Source: Saccharibacillus nicotianae (GTDB lineage Bacteria; Bacillota; Bacilli; Paenibacillales; Paenibacillaceae). Taken from it: a stretch of DNA of 64,000 bases. Numbering within the stretch: the stretch's first letter is position 1; every line of letters starts with the position of its first letter. The DNA lies in NCBI RefSeq assembly GCF_042681745.1, contig NZ_JBHUGF010000010.1, positions 2,480,001 through 2,544,000 on the forward strand. The letters are read 5' to 3'. The notes beneath the pieces were generated by a model. That model worked only from the letters and a program-made list of their open reading frames with translations. It was not told the origin of the DNA and ran no database searches. The translations under genes and the position numbers were made by a program. Below, one piece after another: positions 9,209 through 17,921 of the stretch.

Positions 9209-9348
9209 AACTTTAAAAGCTCCTTCAACAAATAGGTTATTCTAGCTTCTATGCCAGTGAACATACAGGTATTAACGTAAATGCACTTATATATTATATC
9301 ATTAACTATCGTGTAACCCTATTATAAACATAACAGCTTGTATTCCGG

Positions 9349-10311
9349 TCATTGAGACGATATAGGAATATCAGCTATACGATAATGTTCTACAAAAGAT
9401 TGAATACAAGCAATAAATTTTTGAGTTGCAGGTGAAATGGTCTGGAAAGACGTTGCAGCAATCCCAATCTTTCGCTGATGGACTCCCGCTAACGGTCGCA
9501 AACATAAATCCTGCGTATACATCGAACGCAAAATCATTTCCGGTAAAATACTAATGCCCAGACCATGTTTTACCATCGCTATAATTGCATGATCATCTTC
9601 TAATCGATATTTGATCTTAGGAGTCATATGAGCTAGATTCCAAATCATTTGAACATCTGTATCGCAACCTGCTACTGGCATTACAAAAGGTTCATCCATA
9701 ATCTGCTCAAGCTTAATATAATCATATTGTTGCAAAGGATGATGTGCAGGTAATACACATACCATTTGATCTTGATACAAATGAATAGATTGCAGTGTAG
9801 AAGATACAGGTAGATGAACAAATCCCAAATCTGCATGACCTTCGATAATCCAATTCTCTATCTCAGTATAATTACCATCTAATAATTGAATATCGATATG
9901 AGGATACTGCTCTTGAAATTGTTGCATAATCTGTGGCAGCCACTGAATAGATACACTCGAAAATGTACCTAAAGTCACTTTCCCTGTCTCTAACCCTTTA
10001 ATAGCATCAACTTCAACTAACAGTTGATCATTGATCTGCAACAATTCGTTAATTTTTTTCAATATACGTTCTCCACTGTCAGTGAGACGAATGCCTGAAC
10101 GATTACGAATTAACAATTTTAGTCCCAATTCATTTTCTAGTCCAGCTATCGCATGACTTACCGCAGATTGAGTAAGATTAAGAGCCTGTGCTGTTTTGGT
10201 CAGACTTCCTAGCCTAACGACTGTACTAAAAATCTGATATTTATGAATATGTATCTTATCCACCTCTTTTATACTTGAAAATAATTCATACTTATTATTA
10301 TAAACATTCAT
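9349..10311 (-). CDS. LysR-family transcriptional regulator
   Basis: The N-terminal winged helix-turn-helix (about residues 25-85: SLTKTAQALNLTQSAVSHAIAG) and the periplasmic-binding-like effector domain are complete. The first 16-20 residues (MNVYNNKYELFSSIKE) precede the usual family start and have no Shine-Dalgarno. An AAAGAGG lies just before the GTG at 10263, so initiation may be there, giving a protein beginning VDKIHIHKYQIF; the true start is unresolved. The gene is divergent from the monooxygenase-like gene at 10372, with about 60 bp between them. LysR regulators often control such a divergent neighbour, which may extend to the nitronate monooxygenase beyond. Confidence 0.88.
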   Translation of the reverse strand: MNVYNNKYELFSSIKEVDKIHIHKYQIFSTVVRLGSLTKTAQALNLTQSAVSHAIAGLENELGLKLLIRNRSGIRLTDSGERILKKINELLQINDQLLVEVDAIKGLETGKVTLGTFSSVSIQWLPQIMQQFQEQYPHIDIQLLDGNYTEIENWIIEGHADLGFVHLPVSSTLQSIHLYQDQMVCVLPAHHPLQQYDYIKLEQIMDEPFVMPVAGCDTDVQMIWNLAHMTPKIKYRLEDDHAIIAMVKHGLGISILPEMILRSMYTQDLCLRPLAGVHQRKIGIAATSFQTISPATQKFIACIQSFVEHYRIADIPISSQ

Positions 10312-10371
10312 TTTATTTATGTTAATAGGCTAGGTATACTTAACTCAATATCAAGCAAAGGGATGGCGAAT

Positions 10372-10704
10372 ATGAATTTAGGATCTAATCGTTTTGAAAT
10401 GCCTTACTACGCAGTTATTTTCACCAGTCAACGAACTACAGGTGATCAAGGATATAGTCAAATGGCTGACCAGATGGAATCAATGGGACAAGATCAAGCC
10501 GGATTTCTTGGAATCGAAAGTTATCGTGAACCTTCAGGAGCAGGAGTTACTATTTCTTATTGGAAAACACTCGAAGATATTCGTCAATGGAAAAGTAATC
10601 CTGCTCATCAGATTGCTCAAGATCAAGGCAAAGCAAAATGGTATCAATCTTATTCTGTAAAAGTATGTAAAGTAGAACATGCTTATCATTTTGACAAGAT
10701 TTGA
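10372..10704 (+). CDS. Antibiotic-biosynthesis-monooxygenase-like (ABM) dimeric alpha-beta barrel protein
   Basis: A 110-residue small ferredoxin-like-fold protein similar in pattern to Bacillus YqjZ: an opening strand (YYAVIFTSQR), a helix with QMADQMESMGQDQAGFLG, the signature ISYWKTLEDIRQWKSNPAHQIAQ, and a closing strand. ABM-domain proteins include heme-degrading and quinol-oxidising enzymes as well as detoxification proteins, so the substrate is unknown. The longest frame starts at 10363, but AAAGGG abuts that codon; the ATG at 10372 has correct spacing. It diverges from the LysR gene. Confidence 0.8.
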   Translation: MNLGSNRFEMPYYAVIFTSQRTTGDQGYSQMADQMESMGQDQAGFLGIESYREPSGAGVTISYWKTLEDIRQWKSNPAHQIAQDQGKAKWYQSYSVKVCKVEHAYHFDKI

Positions 10705-10946
10705 GTAATCGCTTTTCCTTTCTAAAAGTACAAAACTATGTACTATGTTCATTAAAATTGCCTTCTTCTCAAATAAAATATTCAAACGTATGATGATTTT
10801 ACAGCTTCTAATTAGTATAAATACGACTACATCATTAATAGGCTAACTATTATAGTGAGTCATCTAAAAAAGAAGTCAAATGACATTGTACAGTAGTGCA
10901 TATCTAGATCATGTGCAGTATTGAATAGAGTGGGAGGACGAATAAG

Positions 10947-11915
10947 ATGAGCAATCGTGTAGCCGATATTCTTGGAATTGAGAAACCTATTATACAAGGG
11001 CCGATGAGCTGGATTACAAATGCTGAATTTGTAGCTGCTGTCAGTAATGCAGGTGGCTTGGGGATTCTTGGCCCTAATGCAGGTCAGACAACCATAACGA
11101 CTTCTCCAACAGAAACCGCAGAACGGATGCGCCGTGAGATTCGTAAAACAAAGGAACTAACTGATAAGCCATTTGGTACAACAATTATTGTGGATGGAGA
11201 TTTGAAGTACACATGGCCTATTTTAGAAATAATTATTGAAGAAGATGTCAAAGTGGTGCTTCTCAACGGTGTTGAAGGAACATTATCTGAAAAGATTATG
11301 AATCCTTTAAAAGAAGCCAATATTAAAATTGTTTACCGCCCTTTAACCCCAACTTTTGAAGATGCAAAAACTGCTCAAGCTATGGGTGTGGATGTGTATG
11401 TTGTAACTGGATTTGATGAAGGTGGAACGTTACCAACCAATGGTATTGGTACATTTACGATCACATCTATGATCGTCGATGTGCTTGATATTCCAGTAGT
11501 GTCTGCTGGCGGAATTGGTGACGCTCGCGGGGTTACAAGTGCTTTTGCTCTAGGTGCAGAAGGTGTGTTTTTGGGAAGTCGCTTTATTCCGACTATTGAA
11601 AACCCGGCAGCAGAATCAGTGAAGCAAAAAATTGTAGATTCATCTGCATCTGATTTGTTATTGTACCGTACTTTACCAGCTTACTATCGCTCATTATCTA
11701 CACCGCTTGTTGAAAAATTAGTCGAAATGGACAAGCACGGAGCATCTCGCGAAGAAATTGCTAGTGCTTCCGGTGGTTCGAGTGCTATACGTATTGGTAT
11801 GCTTGAAGGTAGTGGTGAAGGTGGTATTATTACAGTAGGAACTGGTATTACACCGATTACCAAAATCCAAACTGTACAAGAAGTAGTCGATGAATTAGCA
11901 ACAGGTATCCACTGA
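10947..11915 (+). CDS. Nitronate monooxygenase / 2-nitropropane dioxygenase family FMN enzyme
   Basis: A 322-residue TIM-barrel flavoprotein. Family signatures seen are the N-terminal IIQGPMSWITNAEFVAAVSNAGGLG, the mid-barrel VVTGFDEGGTLP, and the phosphate-binding VVSAGGIGDARGVTSAFALGAEGVFLGSRF. NMO enzymes oxidise alkyl nitronates such as propionate-3-nitronate with O2 and FMN; a FabK-type enoyl-ACP reductase is the main alternative in this superfamily. The variant of the usual GHxGG loop (GFDEGG) fits a non-FabK member. The gene is preceded by GGGAGG and followed by a shared bidirectional terminator. Confidence 0.82.
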   Translation: MSNRVADILGIEKPIIQGPMSWITNAEFVAAVSNAGGLGILGPNAGQTTITTSPTETAERMRREIRKTKELTDKPFGTTIIVDGDLKYTWPILEIIIEEDVKVVLLNGVEGTLSEKIMNPLKEANIKIVYRPLTPTFEDAKTAQAMGVDVYVVTGFDEGGTLPTNGIGTFTITSMIVDVLDIPVVSAGGIGDARGVTSAFALGAEGVFLGSRFIPTIENPAAESVKQKIVDSSASDLLLYRTLPAYYRSLSTPLVEKLVEMDKHGASREEIASASGGSSAIRIGMLEGSGEGGIITVGTGITPITKIQTVQEVVDELATGIH

Positions 11916-12010
11916 TTACATCACTTCATTCAAAATACGATACCTTTTATAAAGATGTACGATTATTTTTCGTTGTATGATGATCATCATCAACTAAAAA
12001 AGACAAAAAA

Positions 12011-12044
12011 AGCTCAACGATCGTTATACACTGATCGTTGAGCT
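12011..12044. terminator. Bidirectional terminator between the NMO gene and mqnC
   Basis: A perfect 12-bp stem (AGCTCAACGATC and complement) with a 10-nt loop has an A run on one side and TTTTC on the other, so it can end both convergent transcripts. Confidence 0.9.
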
Positions 12045-12064
12045 TTTCTATAATTACATAGTGA

Positions 12065-13201
12065 TTAGTTCTGCATAATAAAGTCATGAGCGACTTTTTG
12101 AGTCTCATCGTTAAATACTTTGAGAATATTATATTTTGTATCCCGTTGAGCAGGAATTTTGCCTGCTTCACGAATAATTTGTAATGTCTGCTCAATATTT
12201 ACTTTATGCGTTGTACCTGCCGCAGATACTACGTTTTCTTCCATCATCGTACTACCAAAGTCATCACAACCATAATGAAGAGACATTTTCCCAACTTCTG
12301 GTCCCATCGTTACCCATGAGGATTGGAAATGCTTGATATTATCGAGCACGATCCGGCTGATTGCTACATTTTTAAGATATTGTTCTGGTGTTTGCTTTTC
12401 AGCTTTCATATTGGTGTTATCCGGTTGGAATGTCCACGAAATAAAAGCAAGGAAACCTTCAGAATCATAGCCATTACGGATACATTCATCCTGTGCTTCA
12501 CGTACACGCAATAAATGAAGAGCACGTTCTTCCATCGATTCACCGAATCCGATAACCATTGTCGCTGTAGTATTCATGCCTACTTTGTGAGCTGTCTGCA
12601 TAACATCCATCCAATCGCGCCATGAACCTTTCAAACGACTGATTTTGCGACGAGTACGATCATCTAGAATTTCTCCACCGCCACCTGGCAATGAATCAAG
12701 TCCAGCTTCATGAATCGCACGTACAGTATCTTCCAAAGACATACCAGAGATTTCTTTCATTTTCATAATCTCAGCAGGCGAGAAAGAATGCATTGTGATA
12801 TTAGGGAAGTTCTTTTTAATCTTTTTCAATAGATCGGTATAGTATTCAAAAGGAAGATTAGGATTCACTCCACCTTGCATCAAAATTTCAGTTCCGTTCA
12901 CATCTTCGGTTTCCTGAATTTTTTGCAAAATAACCTCATCTGACAGTACATAACCTTCTTTTGAATTCGGACTACGATAGAAAGCACAGAAACGACAGAA
13001 TACATCGCAAACATTCGTATAGTTAACATTACGCCCAATCACAAATGTTGTAATCGGATCTGGATTTTTGCGTAACATTAATTGATTGGCTACATGCCCC
13101 ATTTTCTCGATCTCATCGGACTCATATAGCATAATAGTTTCTTCTAAATCTAAGCGTTCGCCCCGTTCGGCTTTTTCCAAGATACGGTTTACCGCGCTCA
13201 T
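12065..13201 (-). CDS. mqnC: Cyclic dehypoxanthinyl futalosine synthase (MqnC)
   Basis: Radical-SAM enzyme of the futalosine pathway of menaquinone biosynthesis, converting dehypoxanthine futalosine to its cyclic form. The 378-residue protein shows the radical-SAM cluster cysteines in NVCDVFCRFCAFYR, the glycine-rich LPGGGGEILDD, the LKGSWRDWMDVM helix and the MQGGVNP strand typical of MqnC and its paralogue MqnE. MqnC is favoured over MqnE by the GGGGEIL segment and the ending DDFGSTMMEENV. No other mqn genes lie in the window. A 7-bp hairpin (TCAGACA/TGTCTGA, 13225-13247) lies in the 5' leader. Confidence 0.9.
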   Translation of the reverse strand: MSAVNRILEKAERGERLDLEETIMLYESDEIEKMGHVANQLMLRKNPDPITTFVIGRNVNYTNVCDVFCRFCAFYRSPNSKEGYVLSDEVILQKIQETEDVNGTEILMQGGVNPNLPFEYYTDLLKKIKKNFPNITMHSFSPAEIMKMKEISGMSLEDTVRAIHEAGLDSLPGGGGEILDDRTRRKISRLKGSWRDWMDVMQTAHKVGMNTTATMVIGFGESMEERALHLLRVREAQDECIRNGYDSEGFLAFISWTFQPDNTNMKAEKQTPEQYLKNVAISRIVLDNIKHFQSSWVTMGPEVGKMSLHYGCDDFGSTMMEENVVSAAGTTHKVNIEQTLQIIREAGKIPAQRDTKYNILKVFNDETQKVAHDFIMQN

Positions 13202-13533
13202 ATTGCAGCCTCCCTTATCCTATTCAGACATCTTACTGGTGTCTGAAGGTGAATTTGAGCATTGTCCTATATATAACCCATTTAGGCACAAAATGCATAT
13301 CTAAAAATTGAAATAATGACAACACATCCATCGTACCATATTTCACAAATGAAAAATAGTCGTTGACTGTGACAGGAAGGTGATCTTTTGTAAGAAAAAT
13401 TATACATATCGTATAAGATAAATGCCAATCAAATAAGGGAATTTAGCGATTTTATAGTTTAAAAATAATTTATTCTCATTTTAGAATATGATATAGTATG
13501 AGTATATACAACATTATATTGTGAATTAGATGC
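13202..13533. other. Intergenic region upstream of mqnC
   Basis: This stretch holds the mqnC leader and a possible extended -10 (TGGTACGAT on the minus strand near 13335). No coding potential or further structured RNA was recognised up to the antitoxin promoter. Confidence 0.4.
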
Positions 13534-13561
13534 TTGTCGCTTTTTAGATGTATGCTATAAA
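13534..13561 (+). promoter_or_regulatory. Promoter of antisense antitoxin RNA
   Basis: TTGTCG at 13534-13539 and an extended -10, TGC TATAAA (-10 at 13556-13561), are 16 bp apart on the plus strand. Transcription from here would start near 13568 and run against the toxin mRNA. Confidence 0.6.
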
Positions 13562-13563
13562 AA

Positions 13564-13597
13564 AAGCAGAAAAGATGCGCTAACATCTTTTCTGCTT
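13564..13597 (-). terminator. Terminator of the toxin mRNA
   Basis: A perfect 14-bp stem (AAGCAGAAAAGATG and complement) with a 6-nt loop is followed by TTTTTTATAGC on the minus strand. It ends the toxin transcript, and the same DNA forms the 5' stem-loop of the antisense RNA. Confidence 0.85.
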
Positions 13598-13695
13598 GGC
13601 AACAGTCTACTTTAAGAGCAGTCGGCAACTCAGGTGGATCTAATTTATTGAGATAGACCGGTTCCTTGCTACAGACGGTCTATTTCTTTTTGTTT
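13568..13695 (+). ncRNA. Antisense antitoxin RNA of a type I toxin-antitoxin module
   Basis: Predicted small RNA of about 125 nt transcribed opposite the 3' part of the toxin gene. It begins just after an extended -10 promoter and ends at a stem (13653-13660 with 13676-13683) followed by TTCTTTTTGTTTT. Its terminator overlaps the toxin stop codon, so the RNA is complementary to the last toxin codons and the whole toxin 3' UTR. This matches the RatA/txpA and SR4/bsrG arrangement, where pairing destabilises toxin mRNA. The ends are inferred from signals and not measured. Confidence 0.7.
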
Positions 13696-13793
13696 TGGTT
13701 CATAGCTACTATAATCGTCACAACCAAACCCAGTATCAAAACAATAAGGATACCAAATTGGATCATTAACGTTAATGTATCTTTAACCTCCAC
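13680..13793 (-). CDS. Small hydrophobic type I toxin (putative holin-like toxin family)
   Basis: A 37-residue peptide: MEVKDTLTLMIQFGILIVLI, then LGLVVTIIVAMNQNKKK. It has the family start EVKDTLTLM, one membrane helix (about 10-31) and a Lys-rich tail, as in TxpA/BsrG-like and 'putative holin-like toxin' peptides of Firmicutes. Start: GTG at 13793 with AGAGAGG 8 nt upstream; an in-frame ATG at 13799 is too close to that site. A TATACT -10 lies about 70 bp upstream on the minus strand. An antisense RNA with its own promoter and terminator overlaps the 3' end. Such peptides depolarise the membrane when the antitoxin is lost. It lies alone between mqnC and metC, with no phage genes near. Confidence 0.85.
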   Translation of the reverse strand: MEVKDTLTLMIQFGILIVLILGLVVTIIVAMNQNKKK

Positions 13794-13930
13794 AAGCATT
13801 ACCTCTCTTCTATTGAGAAACTAGCCGACCGCCCATTAAGACTTGTGTGGTTATTTTGAGTATAAGAAAAAAACATATCTAAGAATATAAATATCTCAAA
13901 AAAGGAAATTAAACTATAATATAGACAAAA

Positions 13931-13972
13931 AAAGCGAAGTACCTTTGAACCAATAAGAAGGTACTTCGCTTT
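13931..13972 (-). terminator. Terminator of the metA-metI-metC operon
   Basis: A perfect 15-bp stem (13931-13945 with 13958-13972) with a 12-nt loop is followed by TTTTTTTGTC on the minus strand. The other side is also T-rich, so it may act in both directions. Confidence 0.88.
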
Positions 13973-14093
13973 TTATTTATAATGCTAGCCAAAATACTAG
14001 ATTGATTTAAGATATCTAACAACACTTTTATACAAATTTAAAAATATTCATCACATAAGTGAACTATATATTGTTTGAAGTCATAAGGATTTT

Positions 14094-15260
14094 CTAATCT
14101 TGCAAAGCTTGCTCTAAATCAGCAATAAGATCATCAATATCTTCCAAACCTACAGAAAAGCGCAATAGCCCATCAGTTATTCCACGTTCTTTGCGTACTC
14201 CTTCGCCCATAGCAGCATGAGACATCGTCGCTGGATACGATAAAATGCTCTCAACGGCTCCTAAACTTACAGCAACTAAAGGGATTTGAACACTATCCAG
14301 TACTTTTTTGGCACGTTCACCTGAACCTACATCAAACGAAAGCACAGAACCTGCTCCTGAAGATTGAGAAGCATGAATCGTTGCTCCTGGATGGCTTTCT
14401 AATCCTGGATAATAGACAGCTTCAATATCATTACGCTCATTCAACCATTGCGCTAGCTTGGCTGTACTTTTTTCAGAATGATTCATTCTTGCGGCAAGTG
14501 TCTTCATCCCACGAATCAATAACCAGCAATCTTGAGGACCTAGTACCGTTCCTAGTCCATTTTGTAAATGCTTGAGTTGAGCTCCAATCTCAGGTGTGCG
14601 GGCAACGGCAAGTCCTGCAAGCACATCGCTATGTCCACCTAAGAATTTGGTCGCACTATGAAGAACAATATCCACACCCATTTCAATCGGACGCTGATAA
14701 TAAGGGGTCATAAACGTATTATCCACCATTGTCAGCAGATGATGTTCTTTTGCCCAAGCCGTTACAGCACCGATATCTGTAATTTTCAAGGTAGGGTTCG
14801 AAGGAGTCTCCATATAGACTGCTCTTGTATTCGGACGAAGTGCATTTTTCACCTGATCCAGATCAGTCATATCTACAAAACTGATCTCAATATTCATGCG
14901 ATTCAATACAGTAGTCAAAAAACGATACGTTCCTCCATATACATCTTCAGTCACAATCACATGATCACCAGCAGACAGAATCAGAAATGCGGTCGAGATC
15001 GCTGCCATTCCTGAAGCAAAAGCATATCCTTTGGCTCCTCCTTCTAGCAAAGCAATATAATCTTCCAATGCTTGACGAGTTGGATTACCTGAACGACTAT
15101 AATCATGGAGTGGCGGATTAGAGATATCTTCTTGATGAAAAGTAGATGCCTGATAGATCGGTACACTCGAAGCGCCTGTTGCTTTGTCAAAAGCAGCTCC
15201 AAAATGAATTAATTTGGTATCGATTTTGCGAGAAGAGGAATGATCTGAAGAGTAAGCCAT
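14094..15260 (-). CDS. metC: Cystathionine beta-lyase (MetC)
   Basis: PLP enzyme that cleaves cystathionine to homocysteine, pyruvate and ammonia in methionine synthesis. The 388 residues show the Cys/Met-metabolism fold: AFASGMAAISTAF, YMETPSNPTL, VDNTFMTPYYQRP, the PLP lysine in HSATKFLGGHSD and the closing SYPATMSHAAM. The YQASTFHQ and DYSRSGNPTR segments match Bacillus MetC more than MetI. It lies 6 bp after metI, and all three met genes are under a SAM-I riboswitch. Exact split of lyase, gamma-synthase and thiolyase activities between the two paralogues cannot be read from sequence alone. Confidence 0.88.
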   Translation of the reverse strand: MAYSSDHSSSRKIDTKLIHFGAAFDKATGASSVPIYQASTFHQEDISNPPLHDYSRSGNPTRQALEDYIALLEGGAKGYAFASGMAAISTAFLILSAGDHVIVTEDVYGGTYRFLTTVLNRMNIEISFVDMTDLDQVKNALRPNTRAVYMETPSNPTLKITDIGAVTAWAKEHHLLTMVDNTFMTPYYQRPIEMGVDIVLHSATKFLGGHSDVLAGLAVARTPEIGAQLKHLQNGLGTVLGPQDCWLLIRGMKTLAARMNHSEKSTAKLAQWLNERNDIEAVYYPGLESHPGATIHASQSSGAGSVLSFDVGSGERAKKVLDSVQIPLVAVSLGAVESILSYPATMSHAAMGEGVRKERGITDGLLRFSVGLEDIDDLIADLEQALQD

Positions 15261-15266
15261 ATTCGA

Positions 15267-16457
15267 TCACACTCCTTCTACTTCAATACGTGCAACTTCC
15301 AGCGCTTGATCTAGATCAGCAATCAGATCATCAATATGCTCAATACCGACAGAAAAGCGCAACAGACGATCATCGACACCGATCGCTTCACGAATCTCGG
15401 TTGGAATATCAGCATGTGTCTGTACCGTTGGATACGTCATTAATGATTCGACTCCGCCCAGACTTTCGGCAAAAGCAATTAATTTGATACTACGCAAAAT
15501 CGGTTCAATATAACGAGCATCTTTCACTTTAAATGAAAAGATTCCTGTATTACCGCTGGATTGACGATTCTGCACATCATATCCCGGATGATCTGGCAAT
15601 GCTGGATAGAACACTTCAGCAATCTGTGGATGATCTACCAAATGCTTCGCCATTGCAGTAGCGTTATATTCATGACGCTCCATCCGCAATGCCAATGTTT
15701 TCATTCCGCGCATTAATTGATACGAATCGGTCGGTGATAACACTGCACCGATTGAGTTATGCAAAAATGCCATTTCAGCAGACAATTCTTCTCCTTTGGT
15801 CATAATCAGACCTGCTAGCACATCATTATGTCCACCTAGATATTTGGTCGCACTATGGATCACAATATCTGCTCCCAATTCAATCGGACGCTGGAAAAAA
15901 GGAGTCAATAGCGTATTATCCACGATCGTTAGCAACTGGTGACTTTTCGCCCAGGTAGCTACAGCTTTGATATCGGTCACCATCATCAACGGATTAGTTG
16001 GGGTCTCAATAAATACAGCTTTGGTGTTCGGTTGAACTATTTTTTCTAATGCTTCTAGGTCATTGGTATCTACATAAGAAGCCGTTACTCCAAATTTGGA
16101 TAAAATGCGTTCCAAAAGACGATATGTGCCACCATACAGATCAAGCGATACGACCAGATGATCTCCCTGACCGAACAGCGCAAAAATAGTCTGTAATGCA
16201 GCCATACCGGAACTACAGGCAAATCCTGCATCTGCTGATTCTAATGCTGCTGAAGCTTGTTCTAGTACGGCGCGAGTTGGATTGGTTGTACGAATATAAT
16301 CAAAGCCTGTACTTTTACCAAGAGCGGGATGACGGAAGGCGGTTGATTGATAAATCGGGAAATTAATCGCCCCTGTTACCGGTTCATTAATCGAACCGAT
16401 CTGTGCCAATTTGCTTTCAATGTTAAGAGTTCGTTCGCTTGAATGATGATCCGTCAT
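15267..16457 (-). CDS. metI: Cystathionine gamma-synthase / O-acetylhomoserine thiolyase (MetI)
   Basis: PLP enzyme that joins O-acetylhomoserine with cysteine (or sulfide). The 396-residue protein carries YQSTAFRHPALGKSTGFDYI, typical of MetI, followed by ACSSGMAALQTIF, VFIETPTNPLMM, the PLP-binding HSATKYLGGHNDVLAG and the C-terminal SLGGVESLMTYP. The longest frame starts at 16484, but GAGGAGG 9 nt before the ATG at 16457 decides the start. It follows metA by about 47 bp and precedes metC by 6 bp. The two PLP paralogues here correspond to the Bacillus metI-metC pair. Confidence 0.9.
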   Translation of the reverse strand: MTDHHSSERTLNIESKLAQIGSINEPVTGAINFPIYQSTAFRHPALGKSTGFDYIRTTNPTRAVLEQASAALESADAGFACSSGMAALQTIFALFGQGDHLVVSLDLYGGTYRLLERILSKFGVTASYVDTNDLEALEKIVQPNTKAVFIETPTNPLMMVTDIKAVATWAKSHQLLTIVDNTLLTPFFQRPIELGADIVIHSATKYLGGHNDVLAGLIMTKGEELSAEMAFLHNSIGAVLSPTDSYQLMRGMKTLALRMERHEYNATAMAKHLVDHPQIAEVFYPALPDHPGYDVQNRQSSGNTGIFSFKVKDARYIEPILRSIKLIAFAESLGGVESLMTYPTVQTHADIPTEIREAIGVDDRLLRFSVGIEHIDDLIADLDQALEVARIEVEGV

Positions 16458-16504
16458 ACTATAATTCCTCCTCTGAAATAACAATCAATTGGGTTGATCT
16501 CAAA

Positions 16505-17446
16505 TTAGATACTATAATTACCTACTTCAGCTTTGGCACTTTCCAAATCATATGGTGTTTCTTGGTATACATAATAGTTGAGCCAGTTGGAAAATAATAA
16601 ATTCGCATGAGCACGCCAGGTAGAAGGTGGTGTGCGAGTAGGATCATTATTTGGAAAATAATTTTTCGGCGGTGCAACATCCATTCCTTTCGCAATATCA
16701 CGTTCATATTCCCATTTCAGTGACAAGGGATCGTATTCAGAATGCCCTGTTACAAAAATCTGACTGCCATCTTTGGTTGCAGCTAGATATACTCCTGCTT
16801 CTTCTGATTCTGATAAAATCTCCAATTCAGGAATTTTCGCAATATCTTCATGACGTACTTCGGTATGACGGGAATGAGGAGCAAAGTATAACTCATCAAA
16901 TCCTCGTAGCAATTTTACGTTTTCTTTATTTAATGTATGTGGAAATACACCAAAACATTTTTCAGGTAAATCAACTTTGGGAACACCGAAATGATGGTAC
17001 AGTCCTGCTTGTGAAGCCCAACAGATATGCATTGTTGAAGTAACATTTTTTTTACTCCAATCAAAAATCCCTTGAATCTCTTCCCAGTAGTTCACATCTT
17101 CAAAGTCCATCGTTTCTACAGGAGCGCCTGTGACGACCAGACCATCGAATCGTAGATGTTTGACTTCTTCAAATGTTTTATAAAATAAGTTCAAATATTC
17201 TGTTGATGTGTTTTTAGATGTATGGGATTGTGCATGTAACAAATAAATATCAATTTGAAGCGGGCTATTTCCCAGCAGACGTAGCAACTGCGTTTCTGTT
17301 GTTTCTTTTGTAGGCATTAAATTTAATATAGCAATCCGCAATGGACGAATATCCTGTTGAAATGCTTGACTGTCATCCATTACGAAAATATTTTCCCCAG
17401 TTAATACTTCTTTGGCAGGTAAACTATCTGGAATCTTGATTGGCAT
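16505..17446 (-). CDS. metA: Homoserine O-acetyltransferase (MetA family)
   Basis: First committed step of methionine synthesis: acylation of homoserine. The 313-residue protein has the catalytic Cys142 (MHICWASQAG), His235 and Glu237 (VTGHSEYD) in the same numbering as characterised MetA proteins. Residue 111 is Glu (GAPVETMDF), the residue linked to acetyl-CoA use, whereas succinyl-CoA users such as E. coli have Gly. So the predicted product is O-acetylhomoserine, matching the MetI downstream. The gene is directly controlled by the SAM-I riboswitch 5' of it. Confidence 0.93.
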   Translation of the reverse strand: MPIKIPDSLPAKEVLTGENIFVMDDSQAFQQDIRPLRIAILNLMPTKETTETQLLRLLGNSPLQIDIYLLHAQSHTSKNTSTEYLNLFYKTFEEVKHLRFDGLVVTGAPVETMDFEDVNYWEEIQGIFDWSKKNVTSTMHICWASQAGLYHHFGVPKVDLPEKCFGVFPHTLNKENVKLLRGFDELYFAPHSRHTEVRHEDIAKIPELEILSESEEAGVYLAATKDGSQIFVTGHSEYDPLSLKWEYERDIAKGMDVAPPKNYFPNNDPTRTPPSTWRAHANLLFSNWLNYYVYQETPYDLESAKAEVGNYSI

Positions 17447-17517
17447 GTTTGTTCACTCCTTGAATGTGTATATTTTTTTATCATTTCAGGAGAAAGATTC
17501 ATTAAGAGCATATACAA

Positions 17518-17719
17518 AAATGACCTTTCTCCTGATACTTGAGAAAGGTCATTTGCGATATGTTCGCGTATATAATAGACGCCTCTCTCATCTGTCAGCA
17601 GATATTAAGTCTAGGATGATCCATCAACTTATATCTCTGCAAGAATTAGCACCGTGCGGTTATACCGCCGGTTGCCGGGTTTCATCGGGCTAGTCCCTCC
17701 ACCTGCTCTTGATAAGATT
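17518..17719 (-). promoter_or_regulatory. SAM-I riboswitch (S box) with terminator upstream of metA
   Basis: The minus strand shows the canonical S-box order: CTTATCAAGAG (17716-17706), GGTGGAGGGACTAGCCCGAT, GAAACCCGGCAACC, GGTGCTAATTC and the closing CTGACAGATGAGAG. A 14-bp terminator stem (17518-17531 with 17541-17554) ends in TTTTTG. SAM binding is expected to favour the terminator and shut off metA-metI-metC. Confidence 0.97.
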
Positions 17720-17769
17720 TGCTTATTCAATTTAAAATAACATGATTTGATACTTTTCTTATACCATAA

Positions 17770-17797
17770 TTTATACTATTCTACTGTCTGCCGTCAA
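17770..17797 (-). promoter_or_regulatory. Promoter of the SAM-riboswitch leader
   Basis: TTGACG (17797-17792) and TATAAA (17775-17770) are spaced 16 bp apart on the minus strand, about 45 bp before the aptamer. Confidence 0.65.
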
Positions 17798-17886
17798 GTG
17801 CTGTGAAAAATGAGTGGGATCAAACCGATAAATAAGTTGTTGGTAACTGTATTGGTTGATTAAAAAAAGAGGTTTCTTATTTAAGC

Positions 17887-17915
17887 TTGAAAGGCTCTCA
17901 AGACCACGTTATACT
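17887..17915 (+). promoter_or_regulatory. Sigma-A promoter of the corA leader
   Basis: TTGAAA (17887-17892), a 17-bp spacer and TATACT (17910-17915) predict a start near 17922 and a leader of about 264 nt. A second weaker candidate, TTGACG-17-TAAATA, begins at 17927. Confidence 0.7.
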
Positions 17916-17921
17916 TAACAA

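Noticed and set aside
13680..13793. Phage holin
   Set aside because: Although the family name includes 'holin-like', no lysis or phage gene is nearby, and the antisense RNA points to a type I toxin.
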